DNA from: Rhodospirillales bacterium
GTDB taxonomy: Bacteria; Pseudomonadota; Alphaproteobacteria; Reyranellales; Reyranellaceae
Length of the DNA stretch: 55,677 bases
Reading direction: 5' to 3'
Assembly (NCBI GenBank): GCA_009377525.1
Contig: WHTW01000036.1
Location: forward strand, 1 to 55,677
Both the position numbers and the translations under genes were made by a program. The notes beneath the pieces are model-generated. The model was not told the origin of the DNA and did no database searches. It saw only the letters and a program-made list of their open reading frames with translations. Below are positions 8,087-16,252 of this stretch, piece by piece (position 1 is the stretch's first letter; each line of letters opens with the position of its first letter).

Positions 8087-9268
8087 ATGATCACCAAATT
8101 CGACAGCTCCTATGTCGGCTCGGTCGACCTGGAAGATGCCGGCTACCTCGGCAAGCCGATCAACGACCGGTGGTATTCCAACGAGGAGCTGGCCGACGTC
8201 ATGCACAAGACGGTGGCCTACGCCAGGCAGATGGACCGGTTGGGCTACGACACCTTCTGGATGGCCGAGCACCATTTCCAGCCGGAGGGAACGGAGTGCA
8301 TCCCCAACCTGCTGATGATGGCGACGCACCTTTGCGGCGTGACCAGGAACCTCAAGATCGGCTGCGGCTTCAACATCGTGCCGATGTGGCATCCGCTCAG
8401 GCTGGCCGAAGACTACGCCATGGCCGACATCCTGACCGGCGGCCGCGTCATCTTCGGCATCGGCCGCGGCTATCACACCCGAGAGGTCGAGACCTTCGGC
8501 TCGCCGCTGATCGACCAGGACGCCAACCGCGAGCTGTTCGAGGAAGGCGTCGACGTCATCTACAAGGCATTCAACGAGGAGCGCTTCAGCCACAAGGGCA
8601 AGCACTTCACGATCCCGCCCGAGGTGCCCTATCGCGGCTACACGCTGAAGGAGCTGACGCTGGTGCCGCGGCCGTTGCGCCGGCCGGTCGAATGCTGGCA
8701 GCCCATCCAGAGCGGCTCGCAGCGCGCCTTCGACTTCATGGCCAGGTATGGCATCTCGGGCGTGATCGGCGGCGGCTCGGCCGAAGGCGGCGCCGTCGAC
8801 CGGCACATGACGGAGTTCCGCGCCGCCTATCAGCGCCGCGGCATCGAGCTCAAGCCGGGCGAGCGCCTGGCACTGGGCTATCAGTTCTGCATCGCCGAAA
8901 GCCGCGAAGCGGCCATGCGCAAAGCCGCCAACTTCTACGAGGAGAACATGAAGATGTTCGGCGAGCTGCGGCTGGTGCGCGCCATCACCGACGAGCAGAT
9001 CGCCGCCATGCGCGATCCGCGACTTGTGCCCAACACGAAACTGCCGCGCATAGAAGATGCGGTGAAGGCGGGCGGCTTTCTGGCCGGCACGCCGGCCGAC
9101 ATCATCGAAGAGCTGAAGAAGGTCGAGCAGCGCTATCCCGGCCTCGAGCGGGTCATCTGCACCATGCCGCTGGGCACGCATCTCGGCGACGCGCTGGAGC
9201 AGCTCGAGCGCTTCGCCAAGGAAGTGATCCCGGCGTTCCGGCCCGCGCGGGCCGCCGCGGCGGATTAA
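8087..9268 (+). CDS. LLM-class flavin-dependent monooxygenase
   Basis: 393 residues, start ATG 8087 with GGGAGGA seven bases upstream. It shows the bacterial luciferase-like TIM-barrel pattern: FWMAEHHFQPEG near residue 65, the conserved GGRVIFGIGRGY motif, and a C-terminal GTPADIIEELKK segment. Such enzymes take reduced FMN or F420 from a partner reductase and oxygenate substrates with O2. It is divergent from the VOC gene and directly upstream of a NIPSNAP gene, both common partners of LLM enzymes in proteobacterial catabolic clusters. The substrate is unknown. The stop codon lies one base before a perfect 27-bp inverted repeat. Confidence 0.9.
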   Translation: MITKFDSSYVGSVDLEDAGYLGKPINDRWYSNEELADVMHKTVAYARQMDRLGYDTFWMAEHHFQPEGTECIPNLLMMATHLCGVTRNLKIGCGFNIVPMWHPLRLAEDYAMADILTGGRVIFGIGRGYHTREVETFGSPLIDQDANRELFEEGVDVIYKAFNEERFSHKGKHFTIPPEVPYRGYTLKELTLVPRPLRRPVECWQPIQSGSQRAFDFMARYGISGVIGGGSAEGGAVDRHMTEFRAAYQRRGIELKPGERLALGYQFCIAESREAAMRKAANFYEENMKMFGELRLVRAITDEQIAAMRDPRLVPNTKLPRIEDAVKAGGFLAGTPADIIEELKKVEQRYPGLERVICTMPLGTHLGDALEQLERFAKEVIPAFRPARAAAAD

Positions 9269-9269
9269 T

Positions 9270-9336
9270 CTTCCGGACCGCCGGCTTCCAGCCGGCATCA
9301 TGATCATGAGCCGGCTGGAAGCCGGCGGTCCGGAAG
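9270..9336. repeat. Intergenic palindrome, CTTCCGGAC family
   Basis: Perfect 27-bp inverted repeat: arms 9270-9296 and 9310-9336 around a 13-nt loop containing ATGATCATGA. It begins right after the LLM stop codon and ends before the ribosome binding site of the NIPSNAP gene. The outer sequence CTTCCGGACCGCCGGC recurs, with changes, at 9980-10060 and 38035-38099. It could act as a transcript-stabilising or partially terminating hairpin. Confidence 0.85.
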
Positions 9337-9355
9337 ACCATGAAAGGAGAAGTCG

Positions 9356-9976
9356 ATGATCTTCGAAATGCGCACCTATCTCATGAAGCCGGGCAGCATC
9401 CCCAAGGTCGAGGAACTGTTCGGCGCGGGCATGCCGGCGCGCACCAAGCTGTCGCGCTTCGGCGGCTTCTGGCGCACCGAGGTCGGCACGCTCAACCAGA
9501 TCATCCATGTCTGGCCCTACAAGGACCTCAACGAGCGCGACCATATCCGCGCCGAAGCCGTCAGGACCGGCGTGTGGCCGCCCAAGGTCGCCGACAACAT
9601 CCTGGAGATGGAGAGCAAGATCCTCCATCCCGCGCCGTTCTCGCCGCACTTCGAGCCGGGCGAGCATGGCGCCATCTACGAGTTCCGCACCTACACCTAC
9701 GGTCCCGGCGCCATCCCCAAGGTGATCGAGGCGTGGTCGCCCCTGATCAAGGCGCGGTCGGCCATCTCGCCGCTGGTCTTCGCGGGCTTCACCGACATCG
9801 GCGCACTCAACCAGTGGGTCCATGTCTGGGCCTACAAGAACATGGCCGACCGCGAGACGCGCCGCGCCCAGGCGATGAAGCCGGGCGTCTGGCCGCCGCC
9901 GCGGCACGAGAGCGTGACCCTGCTCAAGCAGGAGAACAAGTTCGCGGTGCCGGCGAGCTGGTCGCCGCTGCGTTAA
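9356..9976 (+). CDS. NIPSNAP-family protein with two domains
   Basis: A 206-residue protein with two NIPSNAP ferredoxin-like domains in tandem: MIFEMRTYLMKPGSIPKV at residue 1 and YEFRTYTYGPGAIPKV at about residue 108. Each is followed by the typical LNQ(I/W)xHVWxYK strand. ATG 9356 has AAAGGAGA a few bases upstream. Family members are dimeric alpha/beta barrels with no agreed reaction, often found beside monooxygenases and hydrolases. It sits between the LLM gene and the TauD-type dioxygenase gene on the same strand, separated from each by a palindrome, so it probably belongs to the same pathway. Confidence 0.88.
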   Translation: MIFEMRTYLMKPGSIPKVEELFGAGMPARTKLSRFGGFWRTEVGTLNQIIHVWPYKDLNERDHIRAEAVRTGVWPPKVADNILEMESKILHPAPFSPHFEPGEHGAIYEFRTYTYGPGAIPKVIEAWSPLIKARSAISPLVFAGFTDIGALNQWVHVWAYKNMADRETRRAQAMKPGVWPPPRHESVTLLKQENKFAVPASWSPLR

Positions 9977-9979
9977 ATT

Positions 9980-10060
9980 TTCCGGACCGCGCGCTGGGTC
10001 GCGGTCTACCGCGACCTACTCGCGCGCCTCATGAGCGCGCGAGACGCGCGCGGTCCGGAA
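9980..10060. repeat. Intergenic compound palindrome, CCGGACCGCG family
   Basis: The outer arms TCCGGACCGCGCGC (9981-9994) and its complement (10046-10059) enclose two smaller hairpins: GGTCGCGG/CCGCGACC at 9997-10016, and CGCGCGC/GCGCGCG around CTCATGA at 10021-10041. The whole would fold as a cruciform or a branched RNA. It fills nearly the entire gap between the NIPSNAP stop and the next ribosome binding site. Confidence 0.8.
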
Positions 10061-10080
10061 GAGCATGAGAGGAGGCAACC

Positions 10081-10965
10081 ATGACCATCTCCATCCGCCA
10101 GGTCGGGCCGTGCTTCGCGGGCGAGGTCGAGGGCGTCGACATGCGGCGCCCGCTCACCAAGGAAGAAGTCGCGGCGATCCATGCCGGCATGGACAGATAC
10201 GCCGTGCTGGTGTTCCACGACCAGAAGATCGACGACGCCCAGCAACTCGCCTTCACGCGGAGCCTGGGCGACATCGAGCACGCCATCGGCACCAGCCTGC
10301 GCGCCGCCAACGAATACCGGCTGCCCACGACCTTCGCCGACGTCTCCAACCTCGACAAGGACAACACGCCGTTCAAGCGCGACGACCGCCGCCGGCTGTT
10401 CGGCATCGGCAACCGGCTGTGGCACTCGGACTCCTCGTTCAAGGCGGTGCCGGCCAAGTACTCGCTGCTGCACGCCATCAGCATCCCGTCCAAGGGCGGC
10501 AACACCCAGTTCGCCGACATGCGCGCGGCCTACGACGCGCTGGACGACGAGACCAAGGCCGAGGTCGAAGGGACGGTCTGCGAGCATTCGCAGATGTTCT
10601 CGCGTCAGCTCATCGGCTTCACCGACTTCACCGACGAGGAGCGCGAGCGCTTCCGGCCGGTGCGCCAGTGCATGGTGCGCATCCATCCGGTGACCGGCCG
10701 CAGGTCGCTTTACCTGTCGTCACATGCCGGCGGCATCGTCGGCTGGCCGATGCCCGAGGCGCGCGCCTTCCTGCGCGACCTGATCGAGCACGCTACCCAG
10801 CGCGAGTTCGTCTACACCCACAAATGGCGGGTCAACGACCTGGTGATGTGGGACAACCGCCAGACCATGCATCGCGCGCGTCCCTTCCCGGCCAACGAGC
10901 CGCGCGACATGCGCCGCACCACGCTGGCCGGCGACGGCCCGACGGCCGTGCAGGCCGCGGCGTAG
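10081..10965 (+). CDS. TauD/TfdA-family Fe(II)/2-oxoglutarate dioxygenase
   Basis: A 294-residue member of the TauD/TfdA family. The iron ligands are visible as the HxD of WHSDSSF (H115, D117) and the distal His of QTMHRARPF (H264). The 2-oxoglutarate-binding arginine lies in RDMRRTTLAGD (around R275-R279). The N-terminus (FAGEVEGVDMRRPLT) and PAKYSLLHAISIPSKGGNTQFADM are typical. ATG 10081 has GAGAGGAGG upstream. These enzymes hydroxylate or cleave sulfonates, phenoxyacids or related compounds. The TfdA-like spacing suggests an aryloxy- or alkyl-acid substrate, but that is inference. It is the last gene of the plus-strand LLM-NIPSNAP-TauD run. Confidence 0.92.
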   Translation: MTISIRQVGPCFAGEVEGVDMRRPLTKEEVAAIHAGMDRYAVLVFHDQKIDDAQQLAFTRSLGDIEHAIGTSLRAANEYRLPTTFADVSNLDKDNTPFKRDDRRRLFGIGNRLWHSDSSFKAVPAKYSLLHAISIPSKGGNTQFADMRAAYDALDDETKAEVEGTVCEHSQMFSRQLIGFTDFTDEERERFRPVRQCMVRIHPVTGRRSLYLSSHAGGIVGWPMPEARAFLRDLIEHATQREFVYTHKWRVNDLVMWDNRQTMHRARPFPANEPRDMRRTTLAGDGPTAVQAAA

Positions 10966-10974
10966 AGCTTCAGC

Positions 10975-11256
10975 TCAGGGCTTGCCCGCGCAGGTGGTGG
11001 TGGTCTTCGCCGTGCATTTCCCGTCGCTGGCCGATATGCACCCGCGGCCGCACGGGATTTCATTGGAGCGGCAGTGCCTCGTGCAATAAGCGCCCGGATG
11101 CCGTGGCGTCTGGGTAGTCTGCGACCCTGACGACCCCGAGGACTTTTGCTGTGCCAGCAACACCTCTCCGCCGGCCGGCTCGGCATCGGGCCAGGATGCA
11201 GCGGCGGCGAGGATCGGCATGCTGAGCAGGGCACACAACAACGCCAGCAAACGCAT
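10975..11256 (-). CDS. Small secreted Cys-rich protein
   Basis: A 93-residue protein. ATG 11256 has GGGAG upstream and gives a signal peptide (MRLLALLCALLSMPILAAAA). The mature part is a Ser/Thr/Gln-rich linker followed by a compact six-cysteine C-terminus with pattern YCTRHC-x5-PCGRGCIS-x5-KC, then TTTTC. This C-x3-C-x5-C-x3-C motif recurs in short periplasmic or secreted proteins of proteobacteria with no known function. It may bind a metal or form disulfides. It lies convergent to the TauD-type gene and 50 nt downstream of the molybdenum hydroxylase gene. Confidence 0.72.
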   Translation of the reverse strand: MRLLALLCALLSMPILAAAASWPDAEPAGGEVLLAQQKSSGSSGSQTTQTPRHPGAYCTRHCRSNEIPCGRGCISASDGKCTAKTTTTCAGKP

Positions 11257-11306
11257 CAAGGGCTCCCATTCCTCCGGGCCGAGGCCGGCAAAATAGCAGG
11301 GTCGCA

Positions 11307-13442
11307 TCAGGTTTTCAGCAACGCCGCCATGATGCGCTCACGGGTGAGCGGCATGTCGTGAATGCGCACACCGAGCGCATGATTCACGGCATTTCCAATG
11401 GCGGCGGCGGTCGGGCCGACCGTGCATTCGCCGACCCCCAGGGTGGGATTTCCGACGCCGTCGACGAACTCGACCTGTATCTCGGGCACCTCGCTGAAGC
11501 GCAGAATGGGGTAGCTCTCCCAGTCGCGCGAGGCGATGCCCTCGGCGTCGAGCTTCACCTGCTCCTTCAGCGTCCAGCTCACGGCCTGGACGATGCCGCC
11601 CTCGAGTTGGTTGCGGGCGCCATCGGGATTGACCACCAGCCCGGCATCGGCGACGCACCAGACGCGATCGACCTTCACCGTCTCCTGCACGGTGACGGCG
11701 GCAACGACGGCAGCGTAGGCGGCGCGGTTCTTGTAGCGGGCGAACGCCAAACCGAGGCCCTTGCCGGTGCCGGACGGGCCACGCGAGGCCCAGCCGGCGC
11801 GCTCGGCCACCAACTCGACGAGACGCCGGGCGCGCGGCTCGGACAGGATCGACAGCCGGTAGGCGACGGGATCTTCGCCGACGCGCGCCGCGAGATCGTC
11901 GATCAGCGATTCGATGGCGAAGACGTTGGGCAGCGCGCCCAGCCCGCGCAGCGCCGAGGTGCGCACCGGCGGGCGCATCACGAGATGGTGCAGGATGCGA
12001 TGCGTCGGCACGTCGTAGAGCGGCACGGCGTTGCGCGTGCCGCCGCCGCCGCGCTCTTCCGGCGGGTCGAACGGGGCAATCTCGGCTGGCGGATTGCTGA
12101 GCGCCTCCGACGCCAGCAGATAGCCGCTGCCGCTGCCGGGCCGCTGGACGTGGGTCGGGCTCCAGATCTCCGTCGTCCAGTCTGCTGGGCGGCCGCGCTC
12201 GTCGAGATCGACATGCAGGGTCACCAGCATGGCGGGGCCGACCGGCTCGAAGCCGAACTCCTCCTCGCGACGCCATTGCAGGCGGATCCAGCGGCCGGGA
12301 ATGCGCATGGCGACCAGCGCGGCGTCGAGAGCGGCATCGTCGGCGCCGTTGTGGCCGTAGCAGCCGGCGCCGTGCAGGTGCTGCGCCGTGATTGCCTCGA
12401 CCGGCAGGCCGAGCACGGCGGCGAGATTCTTGCGCAACGGATGCATGCCCTGGCCGTGCGAGCGCACCGTCAGGTGCCCGTCGCGGAATTCGGCCAGCGC
12501 ACACGACGGCGACATCGAGGCGTGCGCGATGTAAGGCCGCGAGACGGTCATCTGGATGAGACGCTTGGGTGGCGTCGTTGGCACCGGCCAGGCCCCGATG
12601 CGCCGATCGTCACTCGGCTGGCCCTTCAGCCACGCCGCTTCTTGCTGTGCCGGTTCAAGGCGGCGCGCGTTGTCCCACTTGGCGTGCGGCGGCGCGGCAG
12701 CCGCGGCTGCCTGTGCGACGCTCTCGACCGGGCTGACAAAGGCCACAAAGTTGGCCTCGCGGATGATCTGCAGCTCGCCATCTGCATAATGATGGGCGGC
12801 GGCGCGGCGGATTGCGGCCTCATCGAGCGACGCCAGGCTCGCGCCGCGATTGGGCTGGCGCAGCGTGCGGGCATGCAGGACGTCCTTGGGCAGGACGTCG
12901 TGCACGAAGGCCGCACCGGTCAGCTTCGCCGGCAGGTCGATGCGCGGCACGCTGTGGCCGACCACGCGGTAGGACGCGGCGGGCTTCACCGGCGCCGAAC
13001 CGGTCGCCGCCTGGGTGAGATCGATCTCGCTGGCGACGGTCCAGTAATCCTGCCCGGTCGCCGCGCCGTTCTGCAGGAACTGGCCGTCGACCACGGTGAG
13101 ATCGTCGCGACTGCAGTTGAGGCGCAGCGCGGCGCGCTCCAGCGCCTTGGCGCGCACCTCGGCGCAGACCAGGCGCACCGAGCCGCCCGACACTTCGACC
13201 GACAGCGACGACGTCGTGTAGAGCTCGTCCGGACCGTTGGTGGTGTCGCCCGACAGCACGACGATGCGATCGAACGGCAGGTCGAGCTCCTCGGCCGCGA
13301 TCTGGCCGATGGCGGTGACGACGCCCTGCCCCATCTCGACCTTGCCGGTGGCGATGCGCACGGTGCGGTCGGGCTGGAAATGGATCCAGCGGTCGAGCCG
13401 CGGATTGTCGACCAGGCTTGCCGGCATCGGGCGCGCGTTCAT
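11307..13442 (-). CDS. Xanthine dehydrogenase-family molybdopterin-binding subunit
   Basis: 711-residue large subunit of a two-subunit molybdenum hydroxylase of the isoquinoline 1-oxidoreductase/nicotinate dehydrogenase type. Family signatures include RIATGKVEMGQGVVTAIGQ near the N-terminus, the aldehyde oxidase-like HLHGAGCYGHNGADD, GLGALPNVFAIESLIDDLA and the C-terminal NPTLGVGECTVGPT, where the Glu matches the catalytic base of the family. The start is ATG 13442, which overlaps the stop of the 2Fe-2S subunit gene by 4 nt, so the two are made together. There is no cytochrome c extension, so electrons must leave through a separate acceptor. These enzymes hydroxylate N-heterocycles or aldehydes with water-derived oxygen. 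The substrate is unknown. Confidence 0.9.
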   Translation of the reverse strand: MNARPMPASLVDNPRLDRWIHFQPDRTVRIATGKVEMGQGVVTAIGQIAAEELDLPFDRIVVLSGDTTNGPDELYTTSSLSVEVSGGSVRLVCAEVRAKALERAALRLNCSRDDLTVVDGQFLQNGAATGQDYWTVASEIDLTQAATGSAPVKPAASYRVVGHSVPRIDLPAKLTGAAFVHDVLPKDVLHARTLRQPNRGASLASLDEAAIRRAAAHHYADGELQIIREANFVAFVSPVESVAQAAAAAAPPHAKWDNARRLEPAQQEAAWLKGQPSDDRRIGAWPVPTTPPKRLIQMTVSRPYIAHASMSPSCALAEFRDGHLTVRSHGQGMHPLRKNLAAVLGLPVEAITAQHLHGAGCYGHNGADDAALDAALVAMRIPGRWIRLQWRREEEFGFEPVGPAMLVTLHVDLDERGRPADWTTEIWSPTHVQRPGSGSGYLLASEALSNPPAEIAPFDPPEERGGGGTRNAVPLYDVPTHRILHHLVMRPPVRTSALRGLGALPNVFAIESLIDDLAARVGEDPVAYRLSILSEPRARRLVELVAERAGWASRGPSGTGKGLGLAFARYKNRAAYAAVVAAVTVQETVKVDRVWCVADAGLVVNPDGARNQLEGGIVQAVSWTLKEQVKLDAEGIASRDWESYPILRFSEVPEIQVEFVDGVGNPTLGVGECTVGPTAAAIGNAVNHALGVRIHDMPLTRERIMAALLKT

Positions 13443-13915
13443 GCCGGCCTCCCACTGCTCATTGCCTGAGCAGCGCGCTCGACCGCGCGCAGGATGCGCT
13501 GATGTGCGCCGCAGCGGCAGAGATGTCTGTCGAGAGCGGCGACGATGTCGCTGCGGCTGGGTTTGGGATTGCGGTCGAGCAGCGCCTTGGCCGACATGAC
13601 GATGCCGCTCAGGCAATAGCCGCACTGGCCGGCCTGCTCGTCGAGGAAGGCCTGCTGCAGGGGATGCGGCTTGGCCGGCGTGCCCAGGCCTTCGATAGTC
13701 GTGACCTTGCGGTCGGCCACTGTGCCGACTTCGCGGGTGCAGGCGTAGGCCGGCTGGCCGTCGACCAGCACCATGCAGGTGCCGCACTGCTCCAGGCCGC
13801 AGCCATAACGCGTGCCCATCAGGCCGAGGTGATTGCGCAGAACGTCAAGGAGCGTCGCCGTCTCCGGCGCTTCGACGCGCTTCGCCTCACCATTGACCGT
13901 GAACGCAAAGCCCAT
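13439..13915 (-). CDS. (2Fe-2S)-binding subunit of molybdenum hydroxylase
   Basis: 158-residue small subunit. The plant-type cluster is ligated by CGLEQCGTC and the Cys of QPAYAC (residues about 39-60). The second alpha-helical cluster is held by QCGYC and CRCG near residues 97-135. ATG 13915 is preceded by AGAGGGG. It overlaps the large-subunit start by ATGA. It passes electrons from the Mo-pterin site to an acceptor. The order small-large without a separate FAD subunit is that of isoquinoline 1-oxidoreductase (IorAB) type enzymes. Confidence 0.93.
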   Translation of the reverse strand: MGFAFTVNGEAKRVEAPETATLLDVLRNHLGLMGTRYGCGLEQCGTCMVLVDGQPAYACTREVGTVADRKVTTIEGLGTPAKPHPLQQAFLDEQAGQCGYCLSGIVMSAKALLDRNPKPSRSDIVAALDRHLCRCGAHQRILRAVERAAQAMSSGRPA

Positions 13916-13931
13916 GAAGCCCCCTCTTGCC

Positions 13932-13988
13932 GGAGCGCGGGCCTCCGGCCCGCTCATGATCGTGATGCGGGCCGGAGGCCCGCGCTCC
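13932..13988. repeat. Intergenic palindrome, GGAGCGCGG family
   Basis: Perfect 22-bp inverted repeat with arms 13932-13953 and 13967-13988 and a TCATGATCGTGAT loop. It separates the LLM gene (ending at 13993) from the 2Fe-2S gene. The same outer sequence GGAGCGCGG recurs at 14906 and 27402. Confidence 0.85.
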
Positions 13989-13992
13989 AAGA

Positions 13993-14889
13993 CTATAGAA
14001 GATCCGCCACCGACGCCCGATAGCGTGTGATCGCGTCGAGATGCTCGGCGTAGCTCTTGCCGGCGATGCGCTTGTGATGGCCGCTGACGTAGGTCGTGTG
14101 GACGGTGACGTGGGTGACGCCGGCCTTCTTCCAGAAGCCGATCTCGCGCCGCCAATCCTCTTCCTTGCCGATGCCGGGCGACACCCAAACCTCCAGGCCG
14201 ACCGACGCGGGATCGCGGCCGGCCGCGCGGATCAGGCCGCGCAGCTTGTCGAAGGCCTTCAGCGCCTCGTCGCCCGCCGGATAGGCAAGCGGCATGAAGC
14301 CGTCGCCGTACTTGGCGGCGCGCCGGAAGGTCGCCTCGGCATGGCCGCCGAACCAGATCGGCACGCGGCCCGACTTCGGCCGCGGATTGATGCCGCCGTC
14401 GTCGAGCTGATGGAACTCGCCCTTGAACGCCACGCTCGGCTCCGCCCACAGCGCCTGCATGAAGCGCACCTGCTCCTCGGAGCGCTTGCCGCGGGTGCGG
14501 AAATCCACGCCCAGGCCCTGGAACTCGATCTCGTTCCAGCCGACGCCGATGCCGAGGCGAAAACGGCCCTCGCACAGCGCGTCGAGGCAGGCGGCCTGCT
14601 TGGCGACCAGGGCGGCCTGGCGCTGCGCCAGGATCACGACGCCGGACGCGAAGCCGATCTTCTTCGTGACACCCGCCAGGAAGGCGAACAGCACGAAGGG
14701 GTCGTGATAGGCGGTCGCCGTGGTGCCGACGCGCTTGCCGCCGTAGTCGACGTTGGGATTGCCGCCCAGCACATGGTCGGGGCCGAGCAGATAGCTGAAG
14801 CCCAGCCCTTCGGCTGCTTGCGCATAGTCGCGCAGGACGGTCGGGCCGGTGCCGATGTCACCGACCGGTAGTGAAGCGCCGAGAAGCAT
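13993..14889 (-). CDS. LLM-class oxidoreductase, F420-dependent type
   Basis: 298 residues. ATG 14889 is chosen because GGGGAGGAAAC immediately precedes it. The sequence follows the TIGR03619-like F420 subfamily: MLLGASLPVGDIG at the start, LLGPDHVLG, the long GRFRLGIGVGWNEIEFQGLGVDF signature, RVPIWFGGHAEATFRRAAKYGDGFMPL, and a C-terminal barrel strand VTHVTVHTTYV. The cofactor could be FMN or F420. It lies in the same orientation as the molybdenum hydroxylase but is separated by a palindrome, as is the next LLM gene upstream. The substrate is unknown. Confidence 0.88.
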   Translation of the reverse strand: MLLGASLPVGDIGTGPTVLRDYAQAAEGLGFSYLLGPDHVLGGNPNVDYGGKRVGTTATAYHDPFVLFAFLAGVTKKIGFASGVVILAQRQAALVAKQAACLDALCEGRFRLGIGVGWNEIEFQGLGVDFRTRGKRSEEQVRFMQALWAEPSVAFKGEFHQLDDGGINPRPKSGRVPIWFGGHAEATFRRAAKYGDGFMPLAYPAGDEALKAFDKLRGLIRAAGRDPASVGLEVWVSPGIGKEEDWRREIGFWKKAGVTHVTVHTTYVSGHHKRIAGKSYAEHLDAITRYRASVADLL

Positions 14890-14905
14890 GTTTCCTCCCC
14901 TCATT

Positions 14906-14997
14906 GGAGCGCGGACCTCCAGGTCCGCTCATGATTCATGAGCGAGCCGGAGGCTCGCGGTCCAGAAGATCATGAGCGGGCCGGAGGCCCGCGCTCC
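14906..14997. repeat. Intergenic double palindrome, GGAGCGCGG family
   Basis: A nested element. GGAGCGCGG (14906-14914) pairs with CCGCGCTCC (14989-14997), and the interior holds further stems such as GCGGACCTCCAGGTCCGC and GAGCCGGAGGCTC. Two unit copies seem to have inserted head to tail. It lies between two LLM genes. Confidence 0.8.
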
Positions 14998-15002
14998 GAT
15001 GA

Positions 15003-16247
15003 TCACTCCGCCGCGGCCGCCTTGGCGGGCCTCAGGTCGGTCGAATACTTCAGATGCACCGGCGCGTTCGACTCGAACGGGCTCTTGAGGTCGAGGTTCT
15101 TGGCGATCTCGCGGATCGCCGGGAAGACCTCCTGGCCCATCAGCCTGACGCAGGTGAGCGAATCCTCCTGGCTGACGCGGCCGTCGTTGCCCCACAGCGC
15201 CAGGATTCCGGGCCGCGTCTGCTCGAGGATGCGCTTCAGCTTGGCCACGACCGTCTTGGGCGTGCCGTAGATGATGCGCAAATCCTCGACCTGCTGCTCG
15301 AAGCTGGTGTTGCCGCGCGGATTGACGGCGCGGCCGGCGGCGAACTCGACGAAGGCACGGCGGTTGGTGGGAGAGCCGTAGCCCGACGGCGTGCTCCACA
15401 CCGGATGGGCAAGCCCGGTGAACTCGCCCTGCATCCAGCGGAACTGCTTGGCGTTCTCGCGCGCCTTGTCCTCGTTGTCGGAGATGTGGACCTGGATCAG
15501 GTAGCCGCGATTCTCCGGTCCGCCGACATAGCCGGATTGCAGCGCCACCTGGTCGTATAGCTCCCAGATCTTCTTGGTCTGCTCGATCGAGGTGTTGAGG
15601 GCGATGTAGGGATAGCGCTGTTGCGCGGCCCACACGATCGTCTCCTTGCTGATCACGCCCGGGATCCAGACGCGCGGATAGGGCTTCTGCAGCGGCACCG
15701 CCCACGGATTGACGACACGATGCTGGTAGTGGGTGCCCTCGAAGCGGAACGGTCCGGTCTTCGTCCAGGCCTGCACGATCAGCTCGTGCGCCTCCTCGAA
15801 GCGCTCGCGGTTGAAGGCCGGGTTGACGCCGGTGGCAAGCTGCTCCTGGCCGCCGCCGCGCACGAAGCCCGAGACCAGCCGGCCCTTGGAGATCATGTCG
15901 ATCATGGCGAGCTCTTCGGCGAGCCGGATCGGGTTCTCCGCCAGGGGCAGCGGATTGCCCAGCATGACGATCTTCACCTTCTTGGTCATGCCGGCGAGGA
16001 TGGCGGCGAAGATGTTGGCCTTGGCCTGCATGCAGAACGGCGCGTTGTGATGCTCGTTCAGCATGATGCCGTCGATGCCGACCTCCTCGGCCAGCATGTA
16101 TTGCTCGATGTAGTCGTTGTAGAGCCGCGAGCCTGCCACCGGGTCGAAATGCTCGTTGGAGAACATCAGTGCGGTGGCGCCGAAGTCGCGTCCGGCCTGT
16201 TCGTCGTAGGCCGACATGGGCTGCTCGGTGAAGTACATCAGGTGCAT
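15003..16247 (-). CDS. LLM-class flavin-dependent oxidoreductase
   Basis: 414 residues, ATG 16247 with GGGAG upstream. Luciferase-like features are MLNEHHNAPFCMQ, the core IVMLGNPLPLAENPIRLAEELAMIDMISKGRLVSGFVRGG, and PRVWIPGVISKETIVWAA. The C-terminal 25 residues, ending in KAAAAE, are an extra tail. It is closely related in style to the alkanal/limonene-type monooxygenases that pair with an alpha/beta-hydrolase. Here the hydrolase gene ends only 5 nt upstream of this start, so the two form an operon. A separate flavin reductase is not seen nearby. Confidence 0.9.
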   Translation of the reverse strand: MHLMYFTEQPMSAYDEQAGRDFGATALMFSNEHFDPVAGSRLYNDYIEQYMLAEEVGIDGIMLNEHHNAPFCMQAKANIFAAILAGMTKKVKIVMLGNPLPLAENPIRLAEELAMIDMISKGRLVSGFVRGGGQEQLATGVNPAFNRERFEEAHELIVQAWTKTGPFRFEGTHYQHRVVNPWAVPLQKPYPRVWIPGVISKETIVWAAQQRYPYIALNTSIEQTKKIWELYDQVALQSGYVGGPENRGYLIQVHISDNEDKARENAKQFRWMQGEFTGLAHPVWSTPSGYGSPTNRRAFVEFAAGRAVNPRGNTSFEQQVEDLRIIYGTPKTVVAKLKRILEQTRPGILALWGNDGRVSQEDSLTCVRLMGQEVFPAIREIAKNLDLKSPFESNAPVHLKYSTDLRPAKAAAAE

Positions 16248-16252
16248 GGCGT

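Noticed and set aside
6878..9907. A 1009-codon minus-strand open frame across the LLM and NIPSNAP genes
   Set aside because: It runs antisense to well-defined plus-strand genes with good ribosome binding sites and is out of frame with the VOC gene. It has no recognisable domain.
11358..13469. A 703-codon plus-strand open frame opposite the molybdenum hydroxylase gene
   Set aside because: The minus-strand frame has complete family motifs. The plus frame is an artefact of high GC in third codon positions.
13439..13787. N-terminal extension of the molybdenum hydroxylase large subunit
   Set aside because: The extra 115 codons upstream overlap the 2Fe-2S gene in another frame. ATG 13442, in a 4-nt overlap with that gene, fits the start of the family.
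9270..14997. Palindromes as attachment sites or insertion-sequence ends
   Set aside because: No transposase or integrase gene is present, and no target-site duplication could be recognised around any element.
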